Below are positions 17,679-27,221 of a DNA stretch of 64,000 bases, one piece after another. Source of the stretch: Bacillus sp. NP157 (GTDB lineage: Bacteria; Pseudomonadota; Gammaproteobacteria; Xanthomonadales; Rhodanobacteraceae); the NCBI GenBank assembly GCA_018889975.1, contig CP076546.1:2418001-2482000 (forward strand), read 5' to 3'. Below the pieces are notes generated by a model. The model did not search any database. It saw only the letters and a list, made by a program, of their open reading frames with translations, and was not told the origin of the DNA. The position numbers and the translations under genes were made by a program. Each line of letters starts with the position of its first letter. Position 1 is the first letter of the stretch.

Positions 17679-18701
17679 CTACGGCAGGATCAGCATCGCG
17701 TCGCCGTAGCTGAAGAAGCGGTAGCGCTGCAGCACCGCGTAACGGTAGGCGTCGAGGATGGTTTCCTTGCCGGCCAGCGCCGAGACCAGCATGAGCAGGG
17801 TCGACTGCGGCAGGTGGAAATTGGTGACCAGCGCATCGACGCTGGTGATCTTGTAGCCCGGGAAAATGAAAATCTGCGTCTCGCCCGCGAATGGCCGCAG
17901 GACACCATCCACCGTCGCACTCTCCAGCGCCCGCACCACCGTGGTGCCGACCGCGACCACCCGGCCACCCGCGGCGCGGGTCGCACGGATCCGCTCCACC
18001 AGCGCGGCACCGACGTTCAGCCACTCCCGGTGCATCACGTGGTCGGTGACGTTCTCCGCACGCATCGGCTGGAACGTGCCCGCGCCCACGTGCAGCGTCA
18101 CGTAGCCGAACTCCACGCCCTTCGCGCGCAACTTCTCGAGCAATGCCTCGTCGAAATGCAGGCCTGCCGTCGGCGCGGCCACCGCGCCCGGTTCGCGCGC
18201 GAACACGGTCTGGTAACGCTCCATGTCCGAGGCATCGGCGCCACGCTCGATATACGGCGGCAACGGCATCTCGCCCAGGCGGCCAAGCAGGCGTTCCAGT
18301 GGCTCGTCGCTTTCGAAGCGCAGCTTGAAGAACTCGCCTTCGCGGCCCAGCACGGTGATCTGGCTGCCGTCGGCGAGCTCGATGATCCCGCCCTCCTTCG
18401 GCTTCTTGCTCACGCCCAGCTGGGCAAGCGCCTCGTGCGGCCCGGTGACCCGCTCGATCAGGATCTCGACGGCGCCGCCGCTGTCCTTGCGCCCGTAAAG
18501 GCGTGCCGGAAGCACCCGGGTATCGTTGAAGACCAGCAGGTCGCCCGGCTGGAGCATGTCCGGCAGGTCGTAGAACTTGCGATTCGACTTGGACCGAGCC
18601 GCCACGTCGAGCACCAGCAACCGGCTGCCCGAGCGCCGCTCGAGGGGCGCCTGGGCGATCAGGTCGGGCGGGAGATCGAAGTCGAAGTCGGATTTCTTCA
18701 C
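17679..18701 (-). CDS. queA: S-adenosylmethionine:tRNA ribosyltransferase-isomerase QueA
   Basis: Transfers and isomerises the ribosyl part of SAM onto 7-aminomethyl-deazaguanine in tRNA, the penultimate step of queuosine synthesis. 340 residues (E. coli 356). The start is a GTG at 18701, giving [17 protein letters not shown], the conserved N-terminus; no ATG is near. Other signatures are [30 protein letters not shown] and [16 protein letters not shown]. It lies 32 nt after the exported-protein gene. Confidence 0.95.
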   Translation of the reverse strand: MKKSDFDFDLPPDLIAQAPLERRSGSRLLVLDVAARSKSNRKFYDLPDMLQPGDLLVFNDTRVLPARLYGRKDSGGAVEILIERVTGPHEALAQLGVSKKPKEGGIIELADGSQITVLGREGEFFKLRFESDEPLERLLGRLGEMPLPPYIERGADASDMERYQTVFAREPGAVAAPTAGLHFDEALLEKLRAKGVEFGYVTLHVGAGTFQPMRAENVTDHVMHREWLNVGAALVERIRATRAAGGRVVAVGTTVVRALESATVDGVLRPFAGETQIFIFPGYKITSVDALVTNFHLPQSTLLMLVSALAGKETILDAYRYAVLQRYRFFSYGDAMLILP

Positions 18702-18733
18702 GTAATGCAGCCGGTGGAACGGGGGGTCTGGGA

Positions 18734-21115
18734 TTATGGCGCAATCCGGCGGCGGCGGCGGCGAACCACGACCCAGCCAAGCCCGGCCACCAGGACCACG
18801 GCCACGCCGATCTCCAGCGGCAGCCAGTGGCGGACGAAATGCTTTACCGCCCGGACCTGCTGGGCCCGCTTGAGCACGCGGGCGCCGGCGAAGTCCGGTT
18901 CCTCGCAGCTCCAGCCGAAATCCGAGGCCCAGTCCAGGTAGGGACCCTGCTTCACGTAGCGGGCGTAATACGCGTTGACCCTGGCCTGGCGCTCGTTGAT
19001 CGGCTTGCCCGCCTCGCCGTCTCCCGCCTCGTCGTAGTCTGGCGGTCCTTCGAGCATCCAGTGGGTGGCCTGGCACAGCGTGGCCGCGAAGGCCTGCGAA
19101 CGTGGCGGCAGCAGATCGGCGGCCGAGACGGCCCGATCCGCGGCGAGATAACGGTAGTGCAGGCGGCGATCCGGCTGCGCGATGCTGTCCTTGAAGCGCT
19201 GGCGCTCGCCAGCGGTGACGTAGTCACCCTTGAGCTTCTCGGCCGACTGTCCGCTACCACCCTGGAACATGCCGCCATTGTCGAAGTAATCCGGACCCTG
19301 CTCGTAGCCGAGCAGCTCCATGCCGTCCTCGCGGGCGATCACCGCGGCCTGGTAACGCGCCTCGGCCTTGCCGATGTCGGTCCATGCGCTGTCGCCATCG
19401 TGCACGGCCTGCGCATACGCCTTCGCCTTTGCGACGAGATCGACGTCGCCGAAGCGCTTGTCGCCACTGGCCGGCAGGTAGGCGTAGGCCTCGTCGTAGC
19501 GCCCTGCCCGCATCAGGCGCCGCCCGAGCAGGTAACGCAGGTGGTCGTCGATCGTGGTGCCGGCGTAGGCCGCCTGGGCGTCGTTCGCCTTCGGCGCGGC
19601 CGAATAGGCTTTCGCATGTTCGTCGACGAAGGCCTTCAGCTCATCCACGGTCAGCACGCGCTCGGCGACGTAGGCCGCATCGTTGCCGTAGCCAACGCCC
19701 GACCCGCTGGTCTCCTCGAACGTGTTGCCATCGCCGCCGACCGCCTTCGACGCTTCATAAAAGCGTGTCAGCGCGTCGACGTAATCGCCGCGCGACAAAG
19801 CGAGCACGCCACGCTCGCCCATCAACCGGTGGATGCTGCCCGGTGCCAGCGTGGCCTTGGGATCGTCGGCGGCAGGGAACGCTTTCGCCGCCTCGGCATA
19901 CGCCGCGGTCGCCGCGTTGCTGTCGCCCTTGCGCAGGGCCAGCTTGGCGCGCACCCAGGCGGCGAGCGGGCCGTCGGCCTTGCCGGCAAGCTTTTCGGCA
20001 TCGTCGTAGCGGCCGGCCTCATAGGCCAGCGAGGCGAGCCGGTCGGCCGAGGCCACCTTGTCCGGCCCATGCGCCATGATCGCCTCGACCAGCGGGGCCA
20101 GCACAGGCGACACCTCGCCCTTGTAGTTCTGCGGCTCGATGCGCGCGAGCGCGTAGGCGACGAGCAGGCGCTGCGACACCGGGCCGTCGATGATCGACGC
20201 GGCCTGGCCATCGTTGGACAGTGCGGCCGAAGCGATCGCCTCGAGCGAGTCGACGGCCTGCCCGGAGCCGTGCCCCGCCTGTGCGGCATACAGCGCGATC
20301 GCATGCTTCAGGTCCGCAGGCGCGATATCGGCCACGCAATCGTCGTTGTGCGCGAAGTGACTCCAGGTGCACGGGGCCTTGCCGACGAACAGGCTGAGCC
20401 GGGCTTCTTCGCCGAAGCTGGCCACGCCCAGGCCCTGCGCATCGGATGCGCCGGCGAGCACGCGTGCGCGCACCTGCTGGAAGGCCTTCGCCGAGGCATC
20501 GCGCGCGGCGGCAAAGGCCGGCGTGCCCGCGGCTTTCGTCGCGCGCAGCAGTTGGGCTTCACCCAGCATGTAGGCGGCCCATGCACCGCGCGCCCTGGCC
20601 TGGTCCGGCGGCAGCGCCAGCACCTGCTCGAAACTCGCCTGGGCCGCGTCGAGTGCCGTGGCGTCGAACGTCGTGCAGGCGGGCCGTTCCGTGGCGTCGC
20701 CGTATTCGTTCTGTTCCGCGGGAGGGCATGCCGCGGTGGCCCGGTTGTAGTCCACCGCGCCGGCCACGTAACGACGCACATCGTCGGGCAGGCCGTCGCC
20801 TGCCGCGTAGGCCGCGACGCCATCCGCCGAGCCCATGAGCGACTTCACCCTGGCGGCCTGGTCGTCGGGAAGGTCGGCGCGTTGCGGCGCGTCGCCGTAG
20901 CGCGGCGTCTCGACGGCGACCATCGCGTCCGCGGCCGGCAGCAGGTGCTGCACTTCGAAGGTGAAGGTGTTCTGCGGGGCTTCCTTCAGCGTTGCGGCAC
21001 GGTCGTCCAGCATCTGCGTCGGGAAGTCCGGACCGCAGGCCCAGGCCACCGCGCCAAGGGTCGCCAGGACCAGGCCGGCAGCGAGTGCGTTTTGCTTCAT
21101 CTTCGAATGCTTCAT
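18734..21115 (-). CDS. Large exported helical-repeat protein with C-terminal anchor, unknown function
   Basis: 793 residues. A cleavable or lipoprotein-type signal at 1-28 ([16 protein letters not shown], then GPDFP). The body is alpha-helical and Ala-rich with TPR-like pairs such as [20 protein letters not shown] and [21 protein letters not shown] single membrane helix ([18 protein letters not shown]) lies at the extreme C-terminus, followed by an Arg-rich cytoplasmic end. It is therefore probably periplasmic and anchored. Its ATG overlaps the stop of the DUF3142 gene (TGATG), so the two are coupled and may act together. I know no biochemical function. Confidence 0.7.
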   Translation of the reverse strand: MKHSKMKQNALAAGLVLATLGAVAWACGPDFPTQMLDDRAATLKEAPQNTFTFEVQHLLPAADAMVAVETPRYGDAPQRADLPDDQAARVKSLMGSADGVAAYAAGDGLPDDVRRYVAGAVDYNRATAACPPAEQNEYGDATERPACTTFDATALDAAQASFEQVLALPPDQARARGAWAAYMLGEAQLLRATKAAGTPAFAAARDASAKAFQQVRARVLAGASDAQGLGVASFGEEARLSLFVGKAPCTWSHFAHNDDCVADIAPADLKHAIALYAAQAGHGSGQAVDSLEAIASAALSNDGQAASIIDGPVSQRLLVAYALARIEPQNYKGEVSPVLAPLVEAIMAHGPDKVASADRLASLAYEAGRYDDAEKLAGKADGPLAAWVRAKLALRKGDSNAATAAYAEAAKAFPAADDPKATLAPGSIHRLMGERGVLALSRGDYVDALTRFYEASKAVGGDGNTFEETSGSGVGYGNDAAYVAERVLTVDELKAFVDEHAKAYSAAPKANDAQAAYAGTTIDDHLRYLLGRRLMRAGRYDEAYAYLPASGDKRFGDVDLVAKAKAYAQAVHDGDSAWTDIGKAEARYQAAVIAREDGMELLGYEQGPDYFDNGGMFQGGSGQSAEKLKGDYVTAGERQRFKDSIAQPDRRLHYRYLAADRAVSAADLLPPRSQAFAATLCQATHWMLEGPPDYDEAGDGEAGKPINERQARVNAYYARYVKQGPYLDWASDFGWSCEEPDFAGARVLKRAQQVRAVKHFVRHWLPLEIGVAVVLVAGLGWVVVRRRRRRIAP

Positions 21116-22311
21116 CAGGAAACCGGGCTTCCGGGCAGGGTTAACGTGGTGATGGTGCCAGCGCGACAACGCGCCCAGCCGACCGTACGGGTGGCATGGC
21201 CGGCGATGGGTCGCGCCTGCGTGGTCACGAGCGAGAGCATGCCGCCCTCCGTGGCGATGCGATAGCCATCGATGCCGTCGGCCAGCTCGCAGCCGCGTGG
21301 CAGGTCGATGCGTGCCGGCGCCTGCGCATCCGCGCTGGCCGGGTTCTCGAGCAGGATGTCGCTCGCGCCGGTTCCGGCGTCGCGCAGGTGCAGGCGCAGC
21401 GGTTCGCGGTCGAGGTGTTGGGTGACCACGCCGCGCCATGTCGCGAGGCTCCATGCGCGCGTGTCGTCCGCGGTCGGCAGGCGAAACCAGACGATGCCCG
21501 CGAGATGGGAAGGACGCTCGGACTGCAAGCCCTCGACGAAGGCCATGACCGTGTCCGGCGTGGCATACAGCTCCGACGCCCCCGCGCCACCTGCCAGCGC
21601 TGCCTGTTCGCTCTCCACCGCGAGCAGGGTGCCGTCCGCATTCCAGCTCACCCGCGAGGCATAAGTGGGCAAGGCGACACGGAACGGCTTGTGCGTGTGC
21701 CGCGCGTAGTCACGTATCCACGCCGCGGCCACCAAGGGATCGAACAGGCCCGCCTGCGGGGCCTGCACCGCGTGAACCTGCACCACCGATTCATCGGGAA
21801 TGGCAAGCAGGCCATCCAGCGCAGGCGAGCCGAGCCATGTCGGCAACGCCGTGATCGAAAGCGACGTGTTGCCCAGCACCACCTTCAGGTCGCGCAGGAA
21901 CGCGGTGTACGCAGGGAGGCGCGACGTGGGGCAGTCGTAGTCGATCTCGATGCCTGCTGCACCCGGCCAGCGCTGGAGCTGCAACGCGATGCGCTCGCGC
22001 AGCGTGGCCGCATCGAAGCTATCGAGGCGACCATCGATCCGCACGACCAGCACGACCGGCCGGCCTGCGGCGGCCAGTGCTTCTCGATCCGGGACGAATG
22101 CCTGGAAGCGGCCGTCGCGGGAGACCTGGGCAACCAAAATGCGCCATGCGTGGACGATATCGCGCGAGCCAGCCACCGACTCGCGAAGCGCCGGTGTCCA
22201 CTGGCGTTGCCAGATGTAGGCATCGTGGCTGAACGGCGCGGCCGGCCGCTGGCAACCGGCGAGTGCCACGGCGACGATACAGGCGATGACGATGTGCAGC
22301 GCGCGCGCCAA
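21115..22311 (-). CDS. DUF3142-type lipoprotein, unknown function
   Basis: 398 residues. Signal sequence ARALHIVIACIVAVALAGC with Cys at 20 as a clear lipobox. The fold resembles a TIM-barrel glycosidase: VVLVVRIDGRLDSFD, then GIEIDYDCPTSRLPAYTAFL with acidic residues where GH18-like enzymes have the catalytic DxxDxD region, and LSITALPTWL. This pattern is what I recall for DUF3142. The best start is a TTG at 22311, 14 nt after the response-regulator stop. No good Shine-Dalgarno is visible, so translation may depend on coupling. Confidence 0.72.
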   Translation of the reverse strand: MARALHIVIACIVAVALAGCQRPAAPFSHDAYIWQRQWTPALRESVAGSRDIVHAWRILVAQVSRDGRFQAFVPDREALAAAGRPVVLVVRIDGRLDSFDAATLRERIALQLQRWPGAAGIEIDYDCPTSRLPAYTAFLRDLKVVLGNTSLSITALPTWLGSPALDGLLAIPDESVVQVHAVQAPQAGLFDPLVAAAWIRDYARHTHKPFRVALPTYASRVSWNADGTLLAVESEQAALAGGAGASELYATPDTVMAFVEGLQSERPSHLAGIVWFRLPTADDTRAWSLATWRGVVTQHLDREPLRLHLRDAGTGASDILLENPASADAQAPARIDLPRGCELADGIDGYRIATEGGMLSLVTTQARPIAGHATRTVGWARCRAGTITTLTLPGSPVS

Positions 22312-22325
22312 TCGGATAACCCGGC

Positions 22326-22928
22326 TTAAAGCCAGCCTTTCTGCCTGGCCAGCCGATAGGCCTCGATCCGGTTCGCCGCCCCCAGCTTTCCGATCGCTTC
22401 TGAAAGGTAGTTCCTGACCGTGCCATGCGACAGGTTCAGCTGGGTGCCGATGTCGCTGGCCGATTGCCCTTCCCCCGCCAGGCGCAGCACCTGGCGCTCG
22501 CGATCGTTCAACGGATCGGCTTCCGACCAGGCCTCCAGCGCCAGCTGCGGATCGATGGCCCGGCCGCCGCGATGGACCAGGCGCAACGACTCGGCAAGGT
22601 TCTCCGCCGGCGCATCCTTGAGCAGGTAACCGCTTACCCCGGCATCCAGGGCGCGGCGCAGGAAGCCCGGACGGGCGAACGTCGTGACGATGACGACCTT
22701 GATCGGCAGCTCGTGGCGATGCACGCGCTGGGCGATCTCCAGGCCGGTGAGGCCGGGCATTTCGATATCCGTGACCAGCACGTCGGGCTTGAGCCGCTGC
22801 AGCTCGCGCCACGCGGATTCGCCGTCGGCGGCCGAGCCGAGCACCTCGATATCGGACTCCAGGCTGAGCAGGGCCGACAGGGCACCGCGGACCATGGCCT
22901 GGTCTTCCGCCAGCAGGACGCGGATCAT
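22326..22928 (-). CDS. NarL/DesR-type response regulator
   Basis: 200 residues. Receiver domain with phospho-acceptor Asp54 (VLVTDIEMPGLTG) and a C-terminal LuxR-type HTH (LNDRERQVLRLAGEGQSASD, then NLSHGTVRNYLSEAIGKLGA). The ATG overlaps the kinase stop (ATGA, 22925-22928). It is the only regulator in the operon and so probably serves both upstream kinases and may control the ABC operon itself. Confidence 0.95.
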   Translation of the reverse strand: MIRVLLAEDQAMVRGALSALLSLESDIEVLGSAADGESAWRELQRLKPDVLVTDIEMPGLTGLEIAQRVHRHELPIKVVIVTTFARPGFLRRALDAGVSGYLLKDAPAENLAESLRLVHRGGRAIDPQLALEAWSEADPLNDRERQVLRLAGEGQSASDIGTQLNLSHGTVRNYLSEAIGKLGAANRIEAYRLARQKGWL

Positions 22929-24061
22929 GCGGTGCGCTCCGCCAGTTGCGGGGCCACGGCCAGGGCGATCGCCAGTTGGGTGCCCTGCTTCGCCGGCGAG
23001 TCGATCGCGAGCCGGCCGCCGATCTGGCTGACGCGTTCGCGCATCCCCGACACGCCATTGCCATGCGCCGCGAGTCCGCCGCAGCCGTTGTCCGTAATCC
23101 GCATCGAGAAGTCCTGTCCGTTCCGGGTAATGATCACGCATGCCTCGGTGGCACGCGAATGACGATGGATATTGGTGACCGCTTCGCGCAGCACGAGGGA
23201 GAGTGCCGCTTCGGCCGGCGCCGGCAAGTCGAGCTGCCCGGGTGTTTCGATGCGCAGTGCGATGCCGGATGCCTCAAGCATAAGCCGCGCCGAAACCAGT
23301 TCACTGTTGAGGTCACCCGCGCGCATCCCGGTGACCGCGCTACGCACTTCGGCAAGCGTATGCCGGGCGACGCGCTCCACCTCTTCCATCTCCTGCTGCG
23401 CGCGCGGCGGATCGACGATCGCGAGGCGTCGTGCGAGTTCCGACTTCAGCGTGATCAGCGACAAGGTGTGGCCGAGCAGGTCGTGCAGGTCGCGACCGAT
23501 GCGCTCGCGCTCGGCCAACCGCGCCAGCCGACTCACCTCGCCCTGGCTGAGGCGCAACTGCGCATCGCGCCGTGCACCGCGCGCATACAGGTAATTACTG
23601 AAGCCTGCACCCAGGCCACCCGCGCCGACGATCAGCGCATGCAGCCAGAACACGTGGAACAGGAAGACCCACGCGGTCGCGACGAGGGTTGCGAAGAGCA
23701 CGCCCAGCAACCACACGGACGCACGCTGAGCATAGGCGAGCAAGGTGACGCCGATGACGACGTAGCCCAGCGCCAGCGGGTTGACCGGCCACAGCACGAA
23801 GCCGACGACCACGATCGCACCCGCATTGAACGGCAGGCGCGACAACGGCTGCACGTACACGCCGATGTAGCAGACGAGGTAGACGGCGATGGACAGCAGC
23901 GTGGGACCGAACCAGTCCCAATGGAATCCGTACAGGGCGAGCGGCGCCTGGATCACCGCGATCAGCCAGAACACCTGCAACCCGGCCTGCCAGCGTAGGT
24001 ACGTGGGTGAGCGCAGGCTGCCCAGCAGTGAATCCGCGTGGGCATGGGGCAAGCGCATCAC
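22925..24061 (-). CDS. DesK-type sensor histidine kinase (second of two)
   Basis: 378 residues. About four to five membrane helices (30-160), then a HisKA_3 dimerisation helix with phospho-His193 (ERERIGRDLHDLLGHTLSLI) and a HATPase_c domain (REAVTNIHRHSRA, then DNGCGG and GVSGMRERVSQIGG). Overlaps its neighbours by 4 nt at each end. It is clearly paralogous to the kinase upstream. Confidence 0.93.
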   Translation of the reverse strand: MMRLPHAHADSLLGSLRSPTYLRWQAGLQVFWLIAVIQAPLALYGFHWDWFGPTLLSIAVYLVCYIGVYVQPLSRLPFNAGAIVVVGFVLWPVNPLALGYVVIGVTLLAYAQRASVWLLGVLFATLVATAWVFLFHVFWLHALIVGAGGLGAGFSNYLYARGARRDAQLRLSQGEVSRLARLAERERIGRDLHDLLGHTLSLITLKSELARRLAIVDPPRAQQEMEEVERVARHTLAEVRSAVTGMRAGDLNSELVSARLMLEASGIALRIETPGQLDLPAPAEAALSLVLREAVTNIHRHSRATEACVIITRNGQDFSMRITDNGCGGLAAHGNGVSGMRERVSQIGGRLAIDSPAKQGTQLAIALAVAPQLAERTA

Positions 24062-25281
24062 GAGGCCAGCCGCTGGTCGCCGGGGAGGACCGGCGTGGCA
24101 GGAGGCGTACCGGCGAGGCGGCGATCGGCATCGGTGAGCGGCACCCGGATCATCACCCGCGTGCCCTTGCCTCGCTCGCTTTCCACGCTCAGCGTGCCGC
24201 CCAGGGCGCGCACGCGTTCACGCATGCCACAAAGGCCATTGCCTTCCGGGCCAGCCGTACCGCGTCCGTTATCGGCGATGCAGAGATTGAGATCGTGGCC
24301 GACCACCTGCACCTTCGCCTCGGCGAGGCTGGCCTGGGCGTGCCGATGGATGTTGGTGACCGCTTCGCGCAGCACCAGCGCGAGTTCGCTCTCGAGCCGC
24401 GGCGGCAGAACCGGCACGTCGCTGACGTAGTCGAAGTGGATGGCCGACGCGCCGAGCAACAGGCGCGCTGAGGCGAGCTCCGCGGAGATGCCCGTGGTAC
24501 GGATGCCGGTCACCGCCGAGCGCACTTCCGCCAACGCATGGCGTGCGACGCGCTCGGCTTCTTCGATCTCGCGACGCGCACTGTCGGTGTCGCGGTCCAG
24601 CAACCGTCGCGACAGTTCCAGCTTGAGCGTAATCAGCGACAGGGTGTGGCCAAGCAGGTCGTGCAGGTCGCGGCCGATGCGTTCGCGCTCGGCCGTCGCG
24701 GCGAGACGACGCACTTCGTCGTGCGAGAGCTTAAGCTCCCAGTCCTTCTGCCCGTTCATCCGGTACAGCAGGTTCGCCGTGCTGACGCTGAGGGCGACGA
24801 AGGTCATCACCAGCGCCACCGTCCACGGCCAGTGCATGACCGTCAGCGCCAGCGTGATGAACACCGACAGCACGACCAGGGTGCGCAGCATGCAGACGCG
24901 CACGGGTCCATGGAAACCCATGAACGAGCAGGCGAAGATCACGTAGCAGGCGCCGCCACTGGCGTTCATCCCCATCACGGCGTAGCCGAGCAACGCCATG
25001 GCGCCGCCGTACCACATGCTGTGGCGCACGGGCCGTGTGTAGGCCAGCGCATAGAGCGCGAGGAAGCTGGGGAAGGTGATGCTGGTGACCAGGACCCAGT
25101 GCGGCGGCAGGGTCGGCTGGAAGATCAGGTCACCGAACACCCAGAACGACCAGACCAGGTTGAACAGCGTGGTGAAGCGCAGCTTGCCCTGCGCCTTCAG
25201 GCGCGCCCACAGCGAGTCGGGAGCTGGCATGAACCACGACGCGACCATGGGCGTATCCGGAGCGGGAAGGTGTGCGGCCAT
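24058..25281 (-). CDS. DesK-type sensor histidine kinase (first of two)
   Basis: 407 residues. Five to six membrane helices (about 38-175), HisKA_3 motif with phospho-His207 (RERIGRDLHDLLGHTLSLIT), HATPase_c (REAVTNIHRHAQ, then DNGRGTAG and GLCGMRERVRALGG). Its H-box is nearly identical to the second kinase, while the membrane part differs, so the pair may sense different signals and share one regulator. It starts 6 nt after the permease stop. Confidence 0.93.
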   Translation of the reverse strand: MAAHLPAPDTPMVASWFMPAPDSLWARLKAQGKLRFTTLFNLVWSFWVFGDLIFQPTLPPHWVLVTSITFPSFLALYALAYTRPVRHSMWYGGAMALLGYAVMGMNASGGACYVIFACSFMGFHGPVRVCMLRTLVVLSVFITLALTVMHWPWTVALVMTFVALSVSTANLLYRMNGQKDWELKLSHDEVRRLAATAERERIGRDLHDLLGHTLSLITLKLELSRRLLDRDTDSARREIEEAERVARHALAEVRSAVTGIRTTGISAELASARLLLGASAIHFDYVSDVPVLPPRLESELALVLREAVTNIHRHAQASLAEAKVQVVGHDLNLCIADNGRGTAGPEGNGLCGMRERVRALGGTLSVESERGKGTRVMIRVPLTDADRRLAGTPPATPVLPGDQRLAS

Positions 25282-25287
25282 GCTACT

Positions 25288-26067
25288 TCAACCGTGGCGG
25301 CGCAGGCGACGCGTGGCGAGGGTGAGGAAGGCCGCCGTGAAGCCGGCCAGGACCAGGACATGCACCCACTCACCACCCTGCTGCAGGCCCACCGCGGAAA
25401 GGGCGAGCTGGTCCAGGTGGTAGGCCGGCCAGATCGGCCCGATCGCCTGCAGCACCTTCGGCATCATCGACAGCGGGAACCACAGGCCGGACAGAAAGGC
25501 CATCGGCAGGTAGACCAGGTTGACCAGGCCCGGCGCGCTCTGCCCCTTGGCCAGCGTGCCCAGCAACAGGCCGAGCGAGCAGAACGGCAGCACGCCCAGC
25601 ACTTCCGTGGCGAAGAAGCCGAGCATATTGCCCGCGCCCAGCTTCACGCCTGCGGCGAACACGGCGATGCACAGCATCAGCACCGAGACCACGGCGGCCA
25701 TTAGCATCGCCATGCACATCTTTCCCGCCAGGTAGGCACCCGGCGGCATCGGTAGTGCGCGCTTGAGGGTAAGCAGGCCATGCTCGCGATCGATCGCCAG
25801 CGACACGCCGAAGCCGAACAGGCCCGGGGCCATGACGCCGAACGTGCCGTACGAGGCAAGCAGGTAGCGCGGGGCATCGGCCGAATTGTGGGCCCCGAGC
25901 ACGATGCCGAACATGACGTAGAACACGGTCGGGAACAGCATGGTGGGTAGCAGGAAGCCCGGCAGGCGCAGGTAGCGAAGCACTTCGGTCCGCGCTTCCT
26001 CCAGGTAGGCGTGGGCTACGCGGGCGCCGGTCATCACCGGGGTGGCGGTGCTGTCGATGGTGTTCAT
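25288..26067 (-). CDS. ABC-2 type transporter permease
   Basis: 259 residues, six predicted membrane helices (for example LLPTMLFPTVFYVMFGIVLG, then MAAVVSVLMLCIAVFAAG, VLPFCSLGLLLGTLA and LVYLPMAFLSGLWFPLSMM). It forms an exporter with the ATPase upstream, whose stop overlaps its start (ATGA, 26064-26067). The substrate is unknown. Linkage to DesKR-like regulators is typical of membrane-stress or drug-type exporters. Confidence 0.92.
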   Translation of the reverse strand: MNTIDSTATPVMTGARVAHAYLEEARTEVLRYLRLPGFLLPTMLFPTVFYVMFGIVLGAHNSADAPRYLLASYGTFGVMAPGLFGFGVSLAIDREHGLLTLKRALPMPPGAYLAGKMCMAMLMAAVVSVLMLCIAVFAAGVKLGAGNMLGFFATEVLGVLPFCSLGLLLGTLAKGQSAPGLVNLVYLPMAFLSGLWFPLSMMPKVLQAIGPIWPAYHLDQLALSAVGLQQGGEWVHVLVLAGFTAAFLTLATRRLRRHG

Positions 26068-26984
26068 GCGGCCTCCTGCGCGGCGTCGGCCGCTTCGCTG
26101 TCGCGGGTGATTTCGGTGAAGGCCTCGGCGAGGCCGGCGCGCTGGACTTCCAGCTCGCGCAGGTCGGGGTCGAGCGCCAGCAGGCGCCGCACCACCGCCT
26201 CGGCTTGCGTGGTGGCGATGACCAGCCGTTCCTGTTGCGTCGCCACCGTCTCCACCTCGGGCCACGCGGCCACGGTGTCGACCGGCGTCGACGTGATGCA
26301 GCGGATGCGGCGTACGGCGACATGGGCCCGAAGCGCATCGACGGTGCCTTCCGACACCACCCTGCCCTTCGCGATCACGCAGACCCGGTCGGCCAGTGCC
26401 TCGGCTTCTTCGAGGTAATGCGTGGTCAGGACCACGGATGCACCGCGCGAGATCAGCCCGCGGATCGCCGACCACAGGGCCTGGCGCGCCGAGACGTCGA
26501 GGCCGGTGGTGGGTTCGTCCAGGAACAGCAGTTCCGGGTTGCCGGCCATCGCCATCGCGAACTGCACCCGGCGTTGCTGGCCGCCGGAGAGGGCGACGTA
26601 GCGGCGTTCGAGCAGGTCGGTGATGCCGGCGAGGGTCGCGCACTCGGCCACCGAGCGCGGCTGCGGGTAGTAGCTGGCGGTGAGCCGGATCAGCTCGCGC
26701 ACCTTGAGGGTGGGCGGCAGGTTAGCCGTTTGCAGCATCACGCCGATGCGGCGGCGGGCCTCGATGTCCTGGGGATCCCGGCCGAACAGGCTGACCTGGC
26801 CGCTGTCCGCCCGGTTCAGGCCGAGCAGCAGGCCGATGCTGGTGGTCTTGCCCGCGCCGTTCGGCCCGAGCAGGGCGAGCAGCTCGCCGCGGTGGATTTG
26901 CAGGTCGATGCCGTCGAGTGCCGTAACGGCGCCGTAACGCTTGTGGACGCCGTCGAGGCGGGCGATGCAGGTGTCGTTGTTCAT
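26064..26984 (-). CDS. ABC transporter ATP-binding protein
   Basis: 306 residues. Walker A LLGPNGAGKTTS, signature LSGGQQRRVQFAMAM, Walker B ELLFLDEPTTGLD and the switch His in VVLTTHYLEEAEAL. A C-terminal extension of about 70 residues is of the kind seen in drug-type exporters. The start at 26984 follows GGGAGG. It is the first gene of the operon ABC-ABC-HK-HK-RR-DUF3142-helical repeat protein. Confidence 0.94.
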   Translation of the reverse strand: MNNDTCIARLDGVHKRYGAVTALDGIDLQIHRGELLALLGPNGAGKTTSIGLLLGLNRADSGQVSLFGRDPQDIEARRRIGVMLQTANLPPTLKVRELIRLTASYYPQPRSVAECATLAGITDLLERRYVALSGGQQRRVQFAMAMAGNPELLFLDEPTTGLDVSARQALWSAIRGLISRGASVVLTTHYLEEAEALADRVCVIAKGRVVSEGTVDALRAHVAVRRIRCITSTPVDTVAAWPEVETVATQQERLVIATTQAEAVVRRLLALDPDLRELEVQRAGLAEAFTEITRDSEAADAAQEAA

Positions 26985-27057
26985 GGTGTCCTCCCTTGCG
27001 TCGCACCATATTCGGTCGCAACCCATTGGCGGCAGTCGCTTGCGTCATTGTGCGGAT

Positions 27058-27071
27058 GTGACAAGCGTCAC
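27058..27071. promoter_or_regulatory. Perfect inverted repeat GTGAC-N4-GTCAC, candidate operator
   Basis: Arms at 27058-27062 and 27067-27071. It lies 74 nt upstream of the ABC ATPase start and just upstream of a possible promoter for the aminotransferase on the other strand. It could bind the operon's own NarL-type regulator. Confidence 0.45.
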
Positions 27072-27078
27072 CCGGGGG

Positions 27079-27107
27079 TTACGGGGCAAAAAACCGCATG
27101 TTATGCT
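27079..27107 (+). promoter_or_regulatory. Candidate sigma-70 promoter for the aminotransferase gene
   Basis: TTACGG (27079-27084), a 17-bp spacer, then TATGCT (27102-27107). The transcript would begin near 27114 and run through the AT-rich palindromes and a degenerate REP copy before the ATG at 27222. Confidence 0.35.
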
Positions 27108-27116
27108 CGGCCAATA

Positions 27117-27150
27117 ATCCCTTTAAACATAACTAGTTAGGGATATATCC
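27117..27150. other. AT-rich island with nested palindromes
   Basis: Contains TAACTAGTTA (27130-27139) and GGATATATCC (27141-27150), both perfect palindromes, plus outer arms ATCCCT (27117-27122) and AGGGAT (27139-27144). Very AT-rich for this chromosome, in the divergent gap between two operons. Confidence 0.5.
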
Positions 27151-27156
27151 GAGACC

Positions 27157-27179
27157 TGTAGGGGCGCGTTCGCGCGCGA
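27157..27179 (+). repeat. Degenerate REP-like repeat, copy 6
   Basis: TGTAGGGGCGCG, then TTCGCGCGCGA: differs from the consensus at a few positions but keeps the palindromic core. Confidence 0.65.
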
Positions 27180-27221
27180 CACACCGGCACACCGCAACGT
27201 AAAGTTTGGCGAGGAAAGGTA

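Noticed and set aside
18734-21454. 906-residue version of the exported helical protein
   Set aside because: The added N-terminus is the other frame of the DUF3142 gene; the signal peptide begins at 21115.
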